Shown: positions 43,166 through 51,734 of the stretch, piece after piece
How positions within the stretch are numbered: the stretch's first letter is position 1
Layout: the number at the start of each line of letters is the position of its first letter
Origin: Oscillospiraceae bacterium
GTDB lineage: Bacteria > Bacillota > Clostridia > Oscillospirales > Oscillospiraceae
DNA: 58,184 nucleotides
Assembly: GCA_017410425.1 (NCBI GenBank)
Contig: JAFQQV010000036.1
Location: 1-58,184 of the forward strand
Direction: 5' to 3'
Position numbers and translations under genes: made by a program
Notes under the pieces: generated by a model
The model's database searches: none
The model's input: the letters and a program-made list of their open reading frames with translations, nothing else
What the model was told of the DNA's origin: nothing

Positions 43166-45781
43166 TTATCTTCCGCTCCGGATAAGTCCTGTTGCTTTGG
43201 CAAGCTCCATTACCACAAGCGGCACAAGGATAAGGCCCAATGCAATAATGTAGAGCTTTGCAGGCAGATAAATGATGCCGAAGAGAATGGACAGGGGAGT
43301 GAAAAGTATCAAAGCCATCAGCACAATGGAGCTGAGCACAGCAAGATTCAGCTTCTTATTGCTGAAGAAACCGATCTTGAACAGAGAATGTTCAGAGCGC
43401 ATATTGAAGGACTGGATTATCTGGCTCATTGCCAGCACCATAAAGGCCATGGTCTGACCGCCTTCGGTAAGGCCGGTCATGGATTCACCAAGATAAAATG
43501 CTGTCAGAGCAAGGATGCCGAACATTATGCCCTGCAGGATTATCTGCAGGCCGTAGCCTCTGGCGAAAAGACCCTCGTTCTTGGGCTTGGGGGCGCGGTC
43601 CATAACATCGTCCTCCACAGGCTCCATGCCAAGGGCAATAGCGGGCAGAGAGTCAGTGACAAGGTTAATCCACAAAAGCTGCATGGAGAGGAAGGGGGAC
43701 TTGTGCCAGAGCAGCATTGCCACAAACACTGAGATAACCTCGCCTATATTGGTGCCCAGCAGGAAGCCGACCACCTTTTTGATGTTGGCGTAGATTCCGC
43801 GGCCCTCGCGTACAGCGTCGACAATAGTGGCAAAGTTGTCATCGGTCAGGGTCATGTCAGATGCGCCCTTGGCAACGTCTGTGCCGGTTATGCCCATGGC
43901 GCAGCCGATATCTGCGGCTTTGAGAGCGGGAGCATCATTGACGCCGTCGCCTGTCATGGAGACTACTTGATCCTTGCGCTGCCATGCTTTGACGATGCGT
44001 ATCTTGTTTTCAGGCGAGACGCGGGCGTATACGGAAATATCCTCCACGCAGTCGTCCAGCTCCCGGTCGGTCATGCGGTCAAGCTCTGCGCCGGTGATGG
44101 CCCTGTCGCCGCCTTCAAGTATACCCAGCTCTTTTGCAATGGCGGAGGCAGTGATAACATGGTCGCCGGTGATCATCACAGGTCGGATGCCGGCTTTGCG
44201 GCAGACGGCAACTGCGGCTTTGGCTTCGGGTCTGGGAGGGTCGATCATGCCCACAAGACCCATGAAGTGCAGCTCGCTTTCAAGAGCTTCGGAGCTGAGC
44301 AGCATGGGAGCGTCGCCAAGTTCCTTGTAGCCCACTGCCAGTACGCGCAGAGCATCCTCGCTCATGGAGCGCAGCACCTCCGCGCCTTTTTCCAGATCAC
44401 CGCTGATGCAGCGCTTTGCCATCATATCAAATGCGCCCTTGACAATAACGACCTTTTTGCCATTAATCTCGTTTACGGTGCTCATCAGCTTGCGGTCAGA
44501 GTCAAAGGGAAGATCGGCGAGGCGGGGATATGCCCGGTTCAGCTCATCCTTGGGCATGCCGTTTATGTGGGCGGCGAGGATGATGGCGGTCTCGGTGGGG
44601 TCACCGATATGCTGTACCTCGTCACCGTTGAAAATCACGCTGCCATCGCAGCAGAGAGCGGCGTATTGAAGAAGCTTTTTGACTTCTTCGGAGTTGTTTT
44701 CGCTTATATCCTCAGTCTCTGCGTTACCGGAAAGCCAGGCCTTTACAAGGGTCATTCGGTTCTGGGTAAGGGTGCCGGTCTTGTCAGAGCAGATGACGGA
44801 GGCGCTGCCCAGCGTTTCCACTGCGGGAAGCCGGCGTATAATGGCATTTTTCCTGACCATGCGCTGTACGCCAATGGACAGAACAATAGTAACAATAGCA
44901 GGCAGACCTTCAGGAATGGCGGAAACGGCAAGGGATACGGCGATCATGAATATCTCCAGCGCGGGGATATTATTGCTGACACCTACAACAAAGATGATGG
45001 CGCAGGCTACCAGAGCCATGATGCCCAGGTACTTGCCCAGCTGAGCGAGCTTTTTCTGCAGGGGCGTCTGACTTTCATCCTCGCTGTCCAGAAGATTTGC
45101 AATCTTGCCCATCTCAGTGTCCATGCCGGTGGCAGTGATCACAGCGGTGGCAGTACCGTAAGTTACGGAGCAGCCGGAGAAGACCATGTTTGCCCTGTCG
45201 CCTAAGGGAGCATCCAGTTCGATTTTCTGTTCTGCATCCTTTTCTGAGGGGACTGATTCACCTGTCAGGGCAGATTCCTCGCTTTTAAGACTGGAGGACT
45301 GCAGCAGCCTTGCGTCAGCCGGGATAAAGTCGCCGGCCTCCAGCCTGATAATGTCGCCCGGCACCAGCTCTGCTGCGTCAATTAGCTGCTCCTTGCCCTC
45401 GCGTATAACTCTAGCGTGGGGGGCAGATAGACTTTTCAATGCATCCAGCGCTTTTTCGGCCTTGCTCTCCTGCATGACACCCATTATGGCGTTGATTATA
45501 ACTATGGCCAGAATAAGCGCCGGCTCAAAAAACTCCTTGGGATTGCCTTCGATACAAGCAATGGCGAAGGAAATAGCGGCAGCAGCAATAAGAATAAGTA
45601 TCATTGCATCCCTGAACTGATCGACAAAGCGCTGAAGCGTGCTCTTCTTCGCTTTTTCTTTCAGCTTGTTCTCACCATGCTTTTGAAGCTTTTGCTGAAC
45701 CAGTTCGGAACTCAGACCCTGTTTCGGGTCGCTGCCCAGTTCTTTTAATAGTTCTGCGGGCTCAAGGTTATAGGCTGTCAA
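43166..45781 (-). CDS. Calcium-type P-type (P2A/P2B) cation-transporting ATPase
   Basis: 871 residues. ALTGESVPSEKD (actuator), PEGLPAIVTIVLSIGVQRM (M4 ion site), CSDKTGTLTQN with phosphorylated Asp, KGAFDMM, MITGDHVITASAIAKELGI, MTGDGVNDAPALKAADIG, and LLWINLVTDSLPAIALGMEP (M6, with Asn and Asp of the SERCA type). This points to Ca2+ export driven by ATP. The start is TTG 45781, eight bases after a perfect AGGAGG; no ATG fits. Monocistronic. Confidence 0.94.
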   Translation of the reverse strand: MTAYNLEPAELLKELGSDPKQGLSSELVQQKLQKHGENKLKEKAKKSTLQRFVDQFRDAMILILIAAAAISFAIACIEGNPKEFFEPALILAIVIINAIMGVMQESKAEKALDALKSLSAPHARVIREGKEQLIDAAELVPGDIIRLEAGDFIPADARLLQSSSLKSEESALTGESVPSEKDAEQKIELDAPLGDRANMVFSGCSVTYGTATAVITATGMDTEMGKIANLLDSEDESQTPLQKKLAQLGKYLGIMALVACAIIFVVGVSNNIPALEIFMIAVSLAVSAIPEGLPAIVTIVLSIGVQRMVRKNAIIRRLPAVETLGSASVICSDKTGTLTQNRMTLVKAWLSGNAETEDISENNSEEVKKLLQYAALCCDGSVIFNGDEVQHIGDPTETAIILAAHINGMPKDELNRAYPRLADLPFDSDRKLMSTVNEINGKKVVIVKGAFDMMAKRCISGDLEKGAEVLRSMSEDALRVLAVGYKELGDAPMLLSSEALESELHFMGLVGMIDPPRPEAKAAVAVCRKAGIRPVMITGDHVITASAIAKELGILEGGDRAITGAELDRMTDRELDDCVEDISVYARVSPENKIRIVKAWQRKDQVVSMTGDGVNDAPALKAADIGCAMGITGTDVAKGASDMTLTDDNFATIVDAVREGRGIYANIKKVVGFLLGTNIGEVISVFVAMLLWHKSPFLSMQLLWINLVTDSLPAIALGMEPVEDDVMDRAPKPKNEGLFARGYGLQIILQGIMFGILALTAFYLGESMTGLTEGGQTMAFMVLAMSQIIQSFNMRSEHSLFKIGFFSNKKLNLAVLSSIVLMALILFTPLSILFGIIYLPAKLYIIALGLILVPLVVMELAKATGLIRSGR

Positions 45782-45876
45782 AATTTATACCTCCTGACTG
45801 ATTGTACTCATAGTATATTGCTTATTCTAAACTGAGTATAAATGGCTATATAAATGTTAAGAAATTATGCTTCAGG

Positions 45877-45905
45877 TTGTTTTATCGTTTTGATTCTGCT
45901 ATACT
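45877..45905 (+). promoter_or_regulatory. Promoter of the cytidylate-kinase-like gene
   Basis: TTGTTT, 17 bases, TATACT with TGC before the -10 (extended). Confidence 0.65.
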
Positions 45906-45942
45906 GGCCTAAATTATAAATCCTTAGCACAGAGGTGTGTAT

Positions 45943-46518
45943 ATGAACTATAAAATTATCGCCATCAGCCGTCAGTTCGGCAGCGGAGGCAGAACCGTTG
46001 GTAAGGAACTTGCTGCAAAGCTGGGCGTAGCCTGTTACGATCAGGAACTTATTGAACTGCTTGCAAATAAAAGCGGCTTTTCCGCTGAGCATATTGCAGA
46101 GCTTAACGAGGAACGCAGCAAGGGCAGCATTATCCCCGGCATGGCTGACCGTGTAGAGCGTGCGCTGCAGCATAGCCTCTGGCAGAGCCAGCGCGACGTT
46201 ATTCTTGATCTCGCGGAAAAGGAGTCCTGCGTTATCGTAGGCCGCTGTGCAGATTATATACTGCGTGACCGGGCCGATGTTCTGCGTGTCTATATCCATG
46301 CCGACAAGGACAAGCGTGCAAAGCGCATTGTGGAAGTTTATGGTGAGCGCGATGATACACCTCTCAAGCGCATCAACGACAAGGACAAGCGCCGCGAGAG
46401 CTATTATGAGACTTATACCACCAACAAGTGGGGCGATGCCGAGAATTATCACATTACTCTCGACAGCGGTGAACTTGGCATAGATACCTGCGTTAAGCTG
46501 CTTGAAATTCTTTGCTGA
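45943..46518 (+). CDS. Cytidylate kinase-like family protein
   Basis: 191 residues. IAISRQFGSGGRTVGKELAAKLG is the P-loop region of the cytidylate kinase-like (PF13189) group; YDQELIELLANKSG, CVIVGRCADYIL and RDKDKRRESYYETYT follow, with NKWGDAENYHITLDSG at the C-terminus. Such proteins are P-loop nucleotide kinases of unknown substrate, different from Cmk proper. Start at ATG 45943; AGAGGTG lies before it. Single gene between own promoter and terminator. Confidence 0.9.
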   Translation: MNYKIIAISRQFGSGGRTVGKELAAKLGVACYDQELIELLANKSGFSAEHIAELNEERSKGSIIPGMADRVERALQHSLWQSQRDVILDLAEKESCVIVGRCADYILRDRADVLRVYIHADKDKRAKRIVEVYGERDDTPLKRINDKDKRRESYYETYTTNKWGDAENYHITLDSGELGIDTCVKLLEILC

Positions 46519-46551
46519 TAGTATAGCACATTTTATGGCAAGATTATGTTA

Positions 46552-46590
46552 AAAAGCTGTGTCGGACTTATTGTCCGGCACGGCTTTTTT
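46552..46590. terminator. Bidirectional terminator between the kinase-like and MFS genes
   Basis: AAAAGCTGTGTCGGAC pairs with GTCCGGCACGGCTTTT (two G-T pairs) around TTATT. Confidence 0.92.
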
Positions 46591-47786
46591 TATTTATCCA
46601 CCGTTATAAACAGAATAATCGTACCTAACGCAGCCATTACAATGCCTGCAATCATCAGAACTGTCACGTTGAATATATCCAGAAGCTGACCACCGGTAAA
46701 GTTGCCGATTGCACAGCCAAGAGAATAGGCCGCAGTTATAAAGGCCTGGCCTTTGACCATGTCAGCCACAGATACCTTTGCGTTGGCGTAGTACATCTGG
46801 GTCGGCGCAAGGAAACTATAGGATGTGGCCTGCAAAAGCTGAATAAAGTATATGGCTGTCACGCTGGGGGCCAGAAGCAGCAGAACAGACTTGAGCAGGA
46901 AGGAAAGTCCCGCATACTTCAGCAGCCAGCTGTCGGAGATGTGCTCGCGGATTTTCTCAAAATATATTACAACCAGGGCCTCAATAGCCGTCGCCACAAA
47001 CAGGGCAATTCCTACGCTGCTGCTGTCGCCGCCCAGCTTGCCGACGATTTCAATCATGTAGTTTTCTGTCATGGCGTGGAACATTGCCAGCAGCATCACG
47101 CCCAGCAGAGAAGCACAGTACCATTTGTAGCGCAGGAAAAACTCAGCAATTGAGCAGCAGTCTTCGGCTTTTGTTTCATCTTCGCATTTGACAAAGTCCC
47201 GGATTCTTGGATAGCGCAGCGTGATTATGACGTTGAACATCAGCAGCACCAGCACTATCCACACCATGGAGTCCGCGCCCAGACCGGCAATGGCTTTGCC
47301 GATTCCCAGGGCCGCAAAGGAGTAGGCCAGCGAGCCTATACCGCGGCCAAAGCCGTAGTTTATCCGATTGCCCTGCCGTTTGTATGCCACGCATACGGAG
47401 TTTAACAGCGGCATCATTGCGTCGAAGCTGAATACCGCCAGAAGATAGCAAAGCCCATATAGCCACTGAGGCACCGCCGCAAACTGTACTACACAGAGAA
47501 AAGTTATGCAAAGTCCGGTAAGCAGCAGCGTGAGTCGGTTTAATATATTACCGCCTATCCTGTCAGCCCGCTGGGCGAGCAGGGGCTGGAATGCACAGGA
47601 CAGCAGATTGCCGCTAGCCAGCAGTATACCCACCTGAGAGGGGGCAAAGCCTTTTTCCAGCAGGAAAGCCGTGGCAAAGCTTATTAGTCCGGCAGCCGCC
47701 GCCCAATATGCAATCTGCTGCAAGGTGTAGTGCGCAGTCAGGTTTTTGCCTGGCTGCAGAGCGGGATTGTAAATTTTAGGGCTCAT
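46590..47786 (-). CDS. Major facilitator superfamily transporter
   Basis: 398 residues, twelve membrane helices. EKGFAPSQVGILLASGNLLSCAFQPLLAQRADR matches the helix 2-3 region of the MFS_1-like/LacY-related group, and GFGRGIGSLAYSF follows helix 4. Substrate unknown. Last gene of the five-gene minus-strand operon that begins at 51244; its ATG overlaps the MBL gene's stop by four bases. With a desulfidase-like enzyme and a deaminase upstream, uptake or efflux of an amino acid or nucleobase product would fit, but this is conjecture. Confidence 0.9.
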   Translation of the reverse strand: MSPKIYNPALQPGKNLTAHYTLQQIAYWAAAAGLISFATAFLLEKGFAPSQVGILLASGNLLSCAFQPLLAQRADRIGGNILNRLTLLLTGLCITFLCVVQFAAVPQWLYGLCYLLAVFSFDAMMPLLNSVCVAYKRQGNRINYGFGRGIGSLAYSFAALGIGKAIAGLGADSMVWIVLVLLMFNVIITLRYPRIRDFVKCEDETKAEDCCSIAEFFLRYKWYCASLLGVMLLAMFHAMTENYMIEIVGKLGGDSSSVGIALFVATAIEALVVIYFEKIREHISDSWLLKYAGLSFLLKSVLLLLAPSVTAIYFIQLLQATSYSFLAPTQMYYANAKVSVADMVKGQAFITAAYSLGCAIGNFTGGQLLDIFNVTVLMIAGIVMAALGTIILFITVDK

Positions 47787-48661
47787 ACTTTTCTCCAGAT
47801 AAGCTCGTTGTTTTCAAAGCTTGCGCTTAGTTTTCCGCTGTCCTTAAGCCATGCCAGATAGGATTTCACAGTGCTGCCCACAAGAACGTACTGCTCAAAA
47901 TTCATTTGCAGGGAGTACTCATCAAAAAGCTTTTTAAGTAAAGCCTCAAACTGCAGCCCTTTTTCACACAGATCAAGAATTTTATCAGCAATCTCATTAA
48001 CAGTGTCGATGTTGTACTGAGCAAGCTCAACTATGCTCTCGCAAGCTTCGGCATGGGCGGGAATAAAGAGCTTTGCCTGCATGGCCTTGACCTTTTCAAG
48101 GGTGTCGAGGTATGCGGCAATGTCGTATATAAAACCGATCCTGTACTTTTCCAGAGTTTCACGGCTGGAGAGACAGTCGGCCAGATATACTATACCGTCC
48201 GCAGTGCGGAAGCCCACCATATCAAAAAAGTGACCGGGCAAAGGGATTATCTCCATTCCTTCAGCCAGAGTTTCTGCCGTGAGATATTCTGCCTTGCTCT
48301 CCTGCGCCATGAGAAATTTATGTCTCAATTCCTTGGGCGGATAAGCGCCAAAGAGAAATGAAGGTTCCAGCACAGGGAACTTGGTGAAGGCGCACTCAAT
48401 ACCCGGTGCAAATATCTTGCAGCCGGTCTGAGCCTGCAGATATTTGCAGCCGCCGATATGGTCGGCATTGGAATGGGTGACATATATTGCACGAAGCTTC
48501 CAGTTATTCTTATCCAGTATCTGCCGGACTTTTCTGCCGGCATCCTTGTCGCTGCCGCTGTCAATAAGGCATACCTCGGACTCGCTGATTTTAACAAGAC
48601 CGATTTTTGCCGGGCTTTGTATGTAGTAGTTGTTTTCAGATACCTGTATAAGTTCGTACAT
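47783..48661 (-). CDS. MBL-fold metallo-hydrolase
   Basis: 292 residues. VCLIDSGSD, VTHSNADHIGG (THXHXDH with Asn in the second His position), PLPGHFFDMVG and VYLADCL, FIPAHAE are the metallo-beta-lactamase-fold motifs. The His to Asn change in the second metal ligand means the first metal site may be altered, while Asp-His of the second site is kept. An extra helical C-terminal part (about 215-292) resembles the winged region of RNA- or lactone-processing relatives. GGAGA precedes the ATG, which follows the desulfidase-like gene's stop immediately. Confidence 0.88.
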   Translation of the reverse strand: MYELIQVSENNYYIQSPAKIGLVKISESEVCLIDSGSDKDAGRKVRQILDKNNWKLRAIYVTHSNADHIGGCKYLQAQTGCKIFAPGIECAFTKFPVLEPSFLFGAYPPKELRHKFLMAQESKAEYLTAETLAEGMEIIPLPGHFFDMVGFRTADGIVYLADCLSSRETLEKYRIGFIYDIAAYLDTLEKVKAMQAKLFIPAHAEACESIVELAQYNIDTVNEIADKILDLCEKGLQFEALLKKLFDEYSLQMNFEQYVLVGSTVKSYLAWLKDSGKLSASFENNELIWRKV

Positions 48662-49930
48662 TTACATTTCTCCTTTGTTCTGCATTATCTGGAGAATGAC
48701 TCGCTCAGTCTCCACCATGCCGGGGTCTGCGATCAGTCCCAGATTCTGCAGCGTTTTTTCGGTGCAAAGGTCCAGAATTCCGTGGGGTGCCTGCACTGCA
48801 GCGCCGCTGACGGCAAGCTCTGCCGCGGTAAATGCGCTGTCGACCGCGGAGATCACTTTCAGACAGCAGCAGTGATTGCCGCCGCTGCATATCATGCCTG
48901 TTATTGATGATGCCATATTGCCGCAGGCAGCTTCCACAGCCTTTACATCACCGCCCATGAGATAGACCAGCGCACAGGCAAGCCCAGTGCCGCCGGCAAT
49001 ACCACAGCCGCAGAATGCAGAGAGCTTTCCTGAGTACTCCTTTATGTACATACAGACAAGATAGCTCATTGCGGTGGCACGCAGAAGCTTTTCATCATCC
49101 AAACCCTTAACTTTGCAGTATGCGTCCAAAGGCAGGGTACAGATTATACCGTGGGTGCCGCTGCCGGTGATGCTCATTGCGGCCCTATCCATACCCAGTA
49201 CTCTGGCCTCAGCTGCCGCACAGGCGAGGGTTTTTGCGCTCATGCGCTCATCGCTTGAAATGAAGCCGCCGTTTTTAGCAATCATGCTGCGGCTCACAGT
49301 GCAGCGCTCCCAGACGGCGCCGGCCTGTGCAAGCTCGTTGTTTAGCTTGTAGGCCTCAGCCATGAAGCGCAGCTCTTCAATATCGGTATTGAGGGCGTAG
49401 TCGTAAATCTCGCTTATGCTGTAATTTGCAACAGGGGAGAGGCCGGCTTCACTCTCGGAGTAGTCCTTTTTGAGCAGAACTTCGCCGTTTTTCTCAATCA
49501 GACAGAAGTTAGTGTGTCCGCCCCTGAGTTCAGCCCGGCAGACATCATGCTCGGTATTTACTGTTACGCCGATATAGAGCACTGAGCTTATAGAATCCAG
49601 CTCCACCTTTATCTTACCGTCGGCGATAAGCTTTTTCGCAGCAGCTACAGCAGCATCGTCCACATCCTCCAGCACAAGGAGGCCGCGCTCTGCTTTGCCG
49701 CACACTATGCCTAAGGCCGCGGAGTATTCGTTGCCAACTTCGCTTGTGCCGGGGATGCCGCAGGTGAAGGCGTTTTTATATATGCCGGAGTTGACTCGCA
49801 CCCTTACGGAGAGCACTTCTTCATCCGTCAGAGATCGGGCTTTGGCGCAGGCCAGGGCAATGGCCGCAGGTTCCGTAACGCCCAGCGCCGGCTTCATGTC
49901 GTCAAGTATAAGGCGAGTGAGCTTGTGCAT
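48662..49930 (-). CDS. L-cysteine desulfidase / serine dehydratase alpha-subunit family protein (UPF0597, CyuA-like)
   Basis: 422 residues. ALGVTEPAAIALACA, NSGIYKNAFTCGIPGT, GGHTN, GSGTHGI, AFCGCGIAGGTGLACALVYLMGG and MICSGGNHCCCLKV match the family of E. coli CyuA (YhaM) and archaeal CdsA. The Cys residues in CGCG and CSGGNHCCC should hold a [4Fe-4S] cluster. Expected reaction: L-cysteine to pyruvate, sulfide and ammonia. The start is ATG 49930, eight bases after GGAGG. Third gene of the operon from 51244. Confidence 0.9.
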   Translation of the reverse strand: MHKLTRLILDDMKPALGVTEPAAIALACAKARSLTDEEVLSVRVRVNSGIYKNAFTCGIPGTSEVGNEYSAALGIVCGKAERGLLVLEDVDDAAVAAAKKLIADGKIKVELDSISSVLYIGVTVNTEHDVCRAELRGGHTNFCLIEKNGEVLLKKDYSESEAGLSPVANYSISEIYDYALNTDIEELRFMAEAYKLNNELAQAGAVWERCTVSRSMIAKNGGFISSDERMSAKTLACAAAEARVLGMDRAAMSITGSGTHGIICTLPLDAYCKVKGLDDEKLLRATAMSYLVCMYIKEYSGKLSAFCGCGIAGGTGLACALVYLMGGDVKAVEAACGNMASSITGMICSGGNHCCCLKVISAVDSAFTAAELAVSGAAVQAPHGILDLCTEKTLQNLGLIADPGMVETERVILQIMQNKGEM

Positions 49931-49944
49931 GGTTTGTACCTCCA

Positions 49945-50415
49945 TTATCCCTTTTTGTGGTCGTTGAAATAGTCTCTCAGTACAACCAGGGCCTCATCAC
50001 GCATAAGGCCGGAACTGTAATCTGTCTTTGCACCCATGGCCTCAAACACTGTCTTGCAGCATTCAGAACCATGGACACCAAGTATTTCGCACAGTTCTAT
50101 GTCGCTTGCAGCATATACAAGCCTGCCAAGCTTGACCCAGACCATGGCACCGCAGCACATGAAGCAAGGCTCACAGCTGGAATACAGCGTGTAGTCGGAA
50201 AGATCGGTGATACCGCTTTCCTCGCAGAAGCGGCGGATAAGTCCGGCCTCGGCATGGAAAGTTGGGTCGTGTTTTGTGTAAATCTGATTTTCATTGATGA
50301 AGACAATCTCTCCGTCTTTCACCAGCACAGCGCCAAAAGGCTCATTACCGTGACTTACTGCGGCCTTGGACAGCTCAATAGCTGCCGCCATGAATTTTTT
50401 ATCCTGTTCGAGCAT
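49945..50415 (-). CDS. Nucleoside/nucleobase deaminase (CDA superfamily)
   Basis: 156 residues. FHAEAG and SSCEPCFMCCGAM give the zinc site (His, Cys, Cys) and proton-shuttling Glu of the cytidine-deaminase superfamily; NEPFGAVLV is the substrate loop seen in guanine and tRNA-adenosine deaminase relatives. Most similar in outline to guanine deaminases; the true substrate is not known. Start at ATG 50415 after GAGGT, five bases behind the hydrolase stop; an ATG five codons earlier overlaps that gene. Confidence 0.88.
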   Translation of the reverse strand: MLEQDKKFMAAAIELSKAAVSHGNEPFGAVLVKDGEIVFINENQIYTKHDPTFHAEAGLIRRFCEESGITDLSDYTLYSSCEPCFMCCGAMVWVKLGRLVYAASDIELCEILGVHGSECCKTVFEAMGAKTDYSSGLMRDEALVVLRDYFNDHKKG

Positions 50416-50419
50416 TGCC

Positions 50420-51244
50420 TTATACCTCATTATTGTTTTTGTATTTCAGGAAGCTTAGCACATAGATCTGGAAATCGTCTTCCTCTTCGTATAGCCCGTG
50501 GGGGCCATTGGGATAGATGCGCAGCAGGGAATTATCAATCATGCTGTGCAGCTCAAGGGAGCCCTCTGAGCCTACGGTTTCATCCTTGCCGCCGCCGATA
50601 ATGAGCGTGGGCGCCTTTATGTTTTGCAAACTCTCCAGCGAGTTGTGAGTGAGACAAGCCTGGGCCTGACGGAGAAATCTCTCGTATGATTTGGGCTTGG
50701 TAATGGCGGCAATTATAGGAATGAGGCGGCGGTTTTTGCGATAATATTTTTCTGAATATATAAGCTCCAGATTACTCTCCATCAAAGCGCGGTGATCACC
50801 TCGCTCCGCCATTTCTATCCACTTACTTACTGCTCCGGAGATTACCGGGTTCTGTCTAGGAACAGTGACCACAAGCACCAGCTTGCCGACAGCCTCGGGA
50901 TAATCCGCTGCCAGATGCTGGGCAATCATGCCGCCCATGGAGACACCTATTATATCTGCTTTTTCTATGCCCAGCATGTCCATGGCACGCTTCAGATCTC
51001 CGGCCATGTCCCTCGTGCTGTGACCTTGGGGGATGCGCTCCATGCGGCTGAAGGAGTAGATGGTGTATTCTTTTGCAAAGGCCCTGTACAGCACTGCCAT
51101 GGGCAGGGCCATGCCCTTTACCGTGTGCAATCCGTCCCCCAGCCCGGGCAGCAGGATAAGTATTTTTCCGCCTGTTCCGAAGCGGATATACTCCATGGAA
51201 TTTTCATCAAAGTTCAAAACTCCATTTATAATTTTCTGCTTCAT
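50420..51244 (-). CDS. Alpha/beta hydrolase
   Basis: 274 residues. LLPGLGDGLHTV oxyanion loop, IGVSMGGMIAQHLA nucleophile elbow with Ser, GGGKDETVG with Asp, and NGPHGLYEEE with His make a complete catalytic triad. Substrate unknown. Start at ATG 51244, seven bases after GGAGGTG; a GTG three codons earlier is inside that site. First gene of a five-gene unit; the 5' untranslated region is the long structured segment at 51260-51530. Confidence 0.88.
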   Translation of the reverse strand: MKQKIINGVLNFDENSMEYIRFGTGGKILILLPGLGDGLHTVKGMALPMAVLYRAFAKEYTIYSFSRMERIPQGHSTRDMAGDLKRAMDMLGIEKADIIGVSMGGMIAQHLAADYPEAVGKLVLVVTVPRQNPVISGAVSKWIEMAERGDHRALMESNLELIYSEKYYRKNRRLIPIIAAITKPKSYERFLRQAQACLTHNSLESLQNIKAPTLIIGGGKDETVGSEGSLELHSMIDNSLLRIYPNGPHGLYEEEDDFQIYVLSFLKYKNNNEV

Positions 51245-51259
51245 TGAATACACCTCCGT

Positions 51260-51530
51260 AGCCTGACGGCTATAATACGAACCCGCACCACAGGGCGTAT
51301 TTTAGCCTCATGCTTTATTTCATTCTTTGCTGGGCGTCAGCCCAGCTGCATCATTCAATTTCGCCTTAGCCAAAAATCCACTCCTGTGGAGTCGGAGATT
51401 TTTGAGAACATATGGGAAGCTGATGTTAGGCGTTAGCTTGCAGATGGGCTATCGCCCTTCAAAAGCTGACAACGACACAGCTGCAATGCATATGTTCTCA
51501 AAAACGGATTCGGATTATGGCCGTTAGGCT
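51260..51530 (-). other. Hairpin-rich leader segment with pairing ends: candidate structured 5' UTR RNA or MITE-like element
   Basis: Reading on the minus strand, the first 20 bases (51530-51511, AGCCTAACGGCCATAATCCG) can pair with the last 20 (51279-51260) with two wobbles and one mismatch. Inside are a perfect 16-bp stem (51489-51504 with 51399-51414, TTTTTGAGAACATATG), which encloses TTGCAG/CTGCAA (51481-51486 with 51438-51443), GGGC/GCCC (51446-51457) and AAGCT/AGCTT hairpins. A GCTGGGC/GCCCAGC hairpin (51329-51346) follows. The 3' arm of the closing stem can instead form a local hairpin with GGCTAAAATACG (about 51294-51305), so two exclusive folds exist. Closing stem ends three bases before GGAGG of the first gene. 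No protein is credible here. Confidence 0.7.
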
Positions 51531-51537
51531 AAGCTAA

Positions 51538-51566
51538 AGTATATACAAATGTTCCCGCTTTTTCAA
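51538..51566 (-). promoter_or_regulatory. Promoter of the five-gene minus-strand operon
   Basis: On the minus strand TTGAAA, 17 bases, TATACT. The predicted start (about 51531) coincides with the outer edge of the structured segment. Confidence 0.65.
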
Positions 51567-51590
51567 TCTGTCTGCAAAATCCTGTGATTT

Positions 51591-51628
51591 AAAAATAAAA
51601 AAGCTGCCTTGCTCAGGGGCAGCTTTTT
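51591..51628 (-). terminator. Terminator downstream of the isochorismatase-like gene
   Basis: AAAAAGCTGCC pairs with GGCAGCTTTTT around TTGCTCAGG; minus-strand T tail is broken by one A. It lies 107 bases after the stop; the gap holds a GTGAC-GAA-GTCAC hairpin (51711-51723) and no gene. Confidence 0.8.
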
Positions 51629-51734
51629 GGGTATTAAGGAAACTTTATAGGAGGAAAGGAAACAATCTTTATCTGTGATTGTATAATAGCATTTCCTCTC
51701 TTTTAAGACTGTGACGAAGTCACGCAAATGAAGC

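Noticed and set aside
51327..51527. 66-codon plus-strand frame inside the structured segment
   Set aside because: Its codons are the arms of the hairpins; no ribosome site and opposite to the transcription unit.
51678..51692. ATTGTATAATAGCAT, identical to 15 bases at the glgB promoter (19131-19145)
   Set aside because: Looks like a -10 element by itself, but no proper -35 and no downstream plus-strand gene; probably chance or a fossil promoter.
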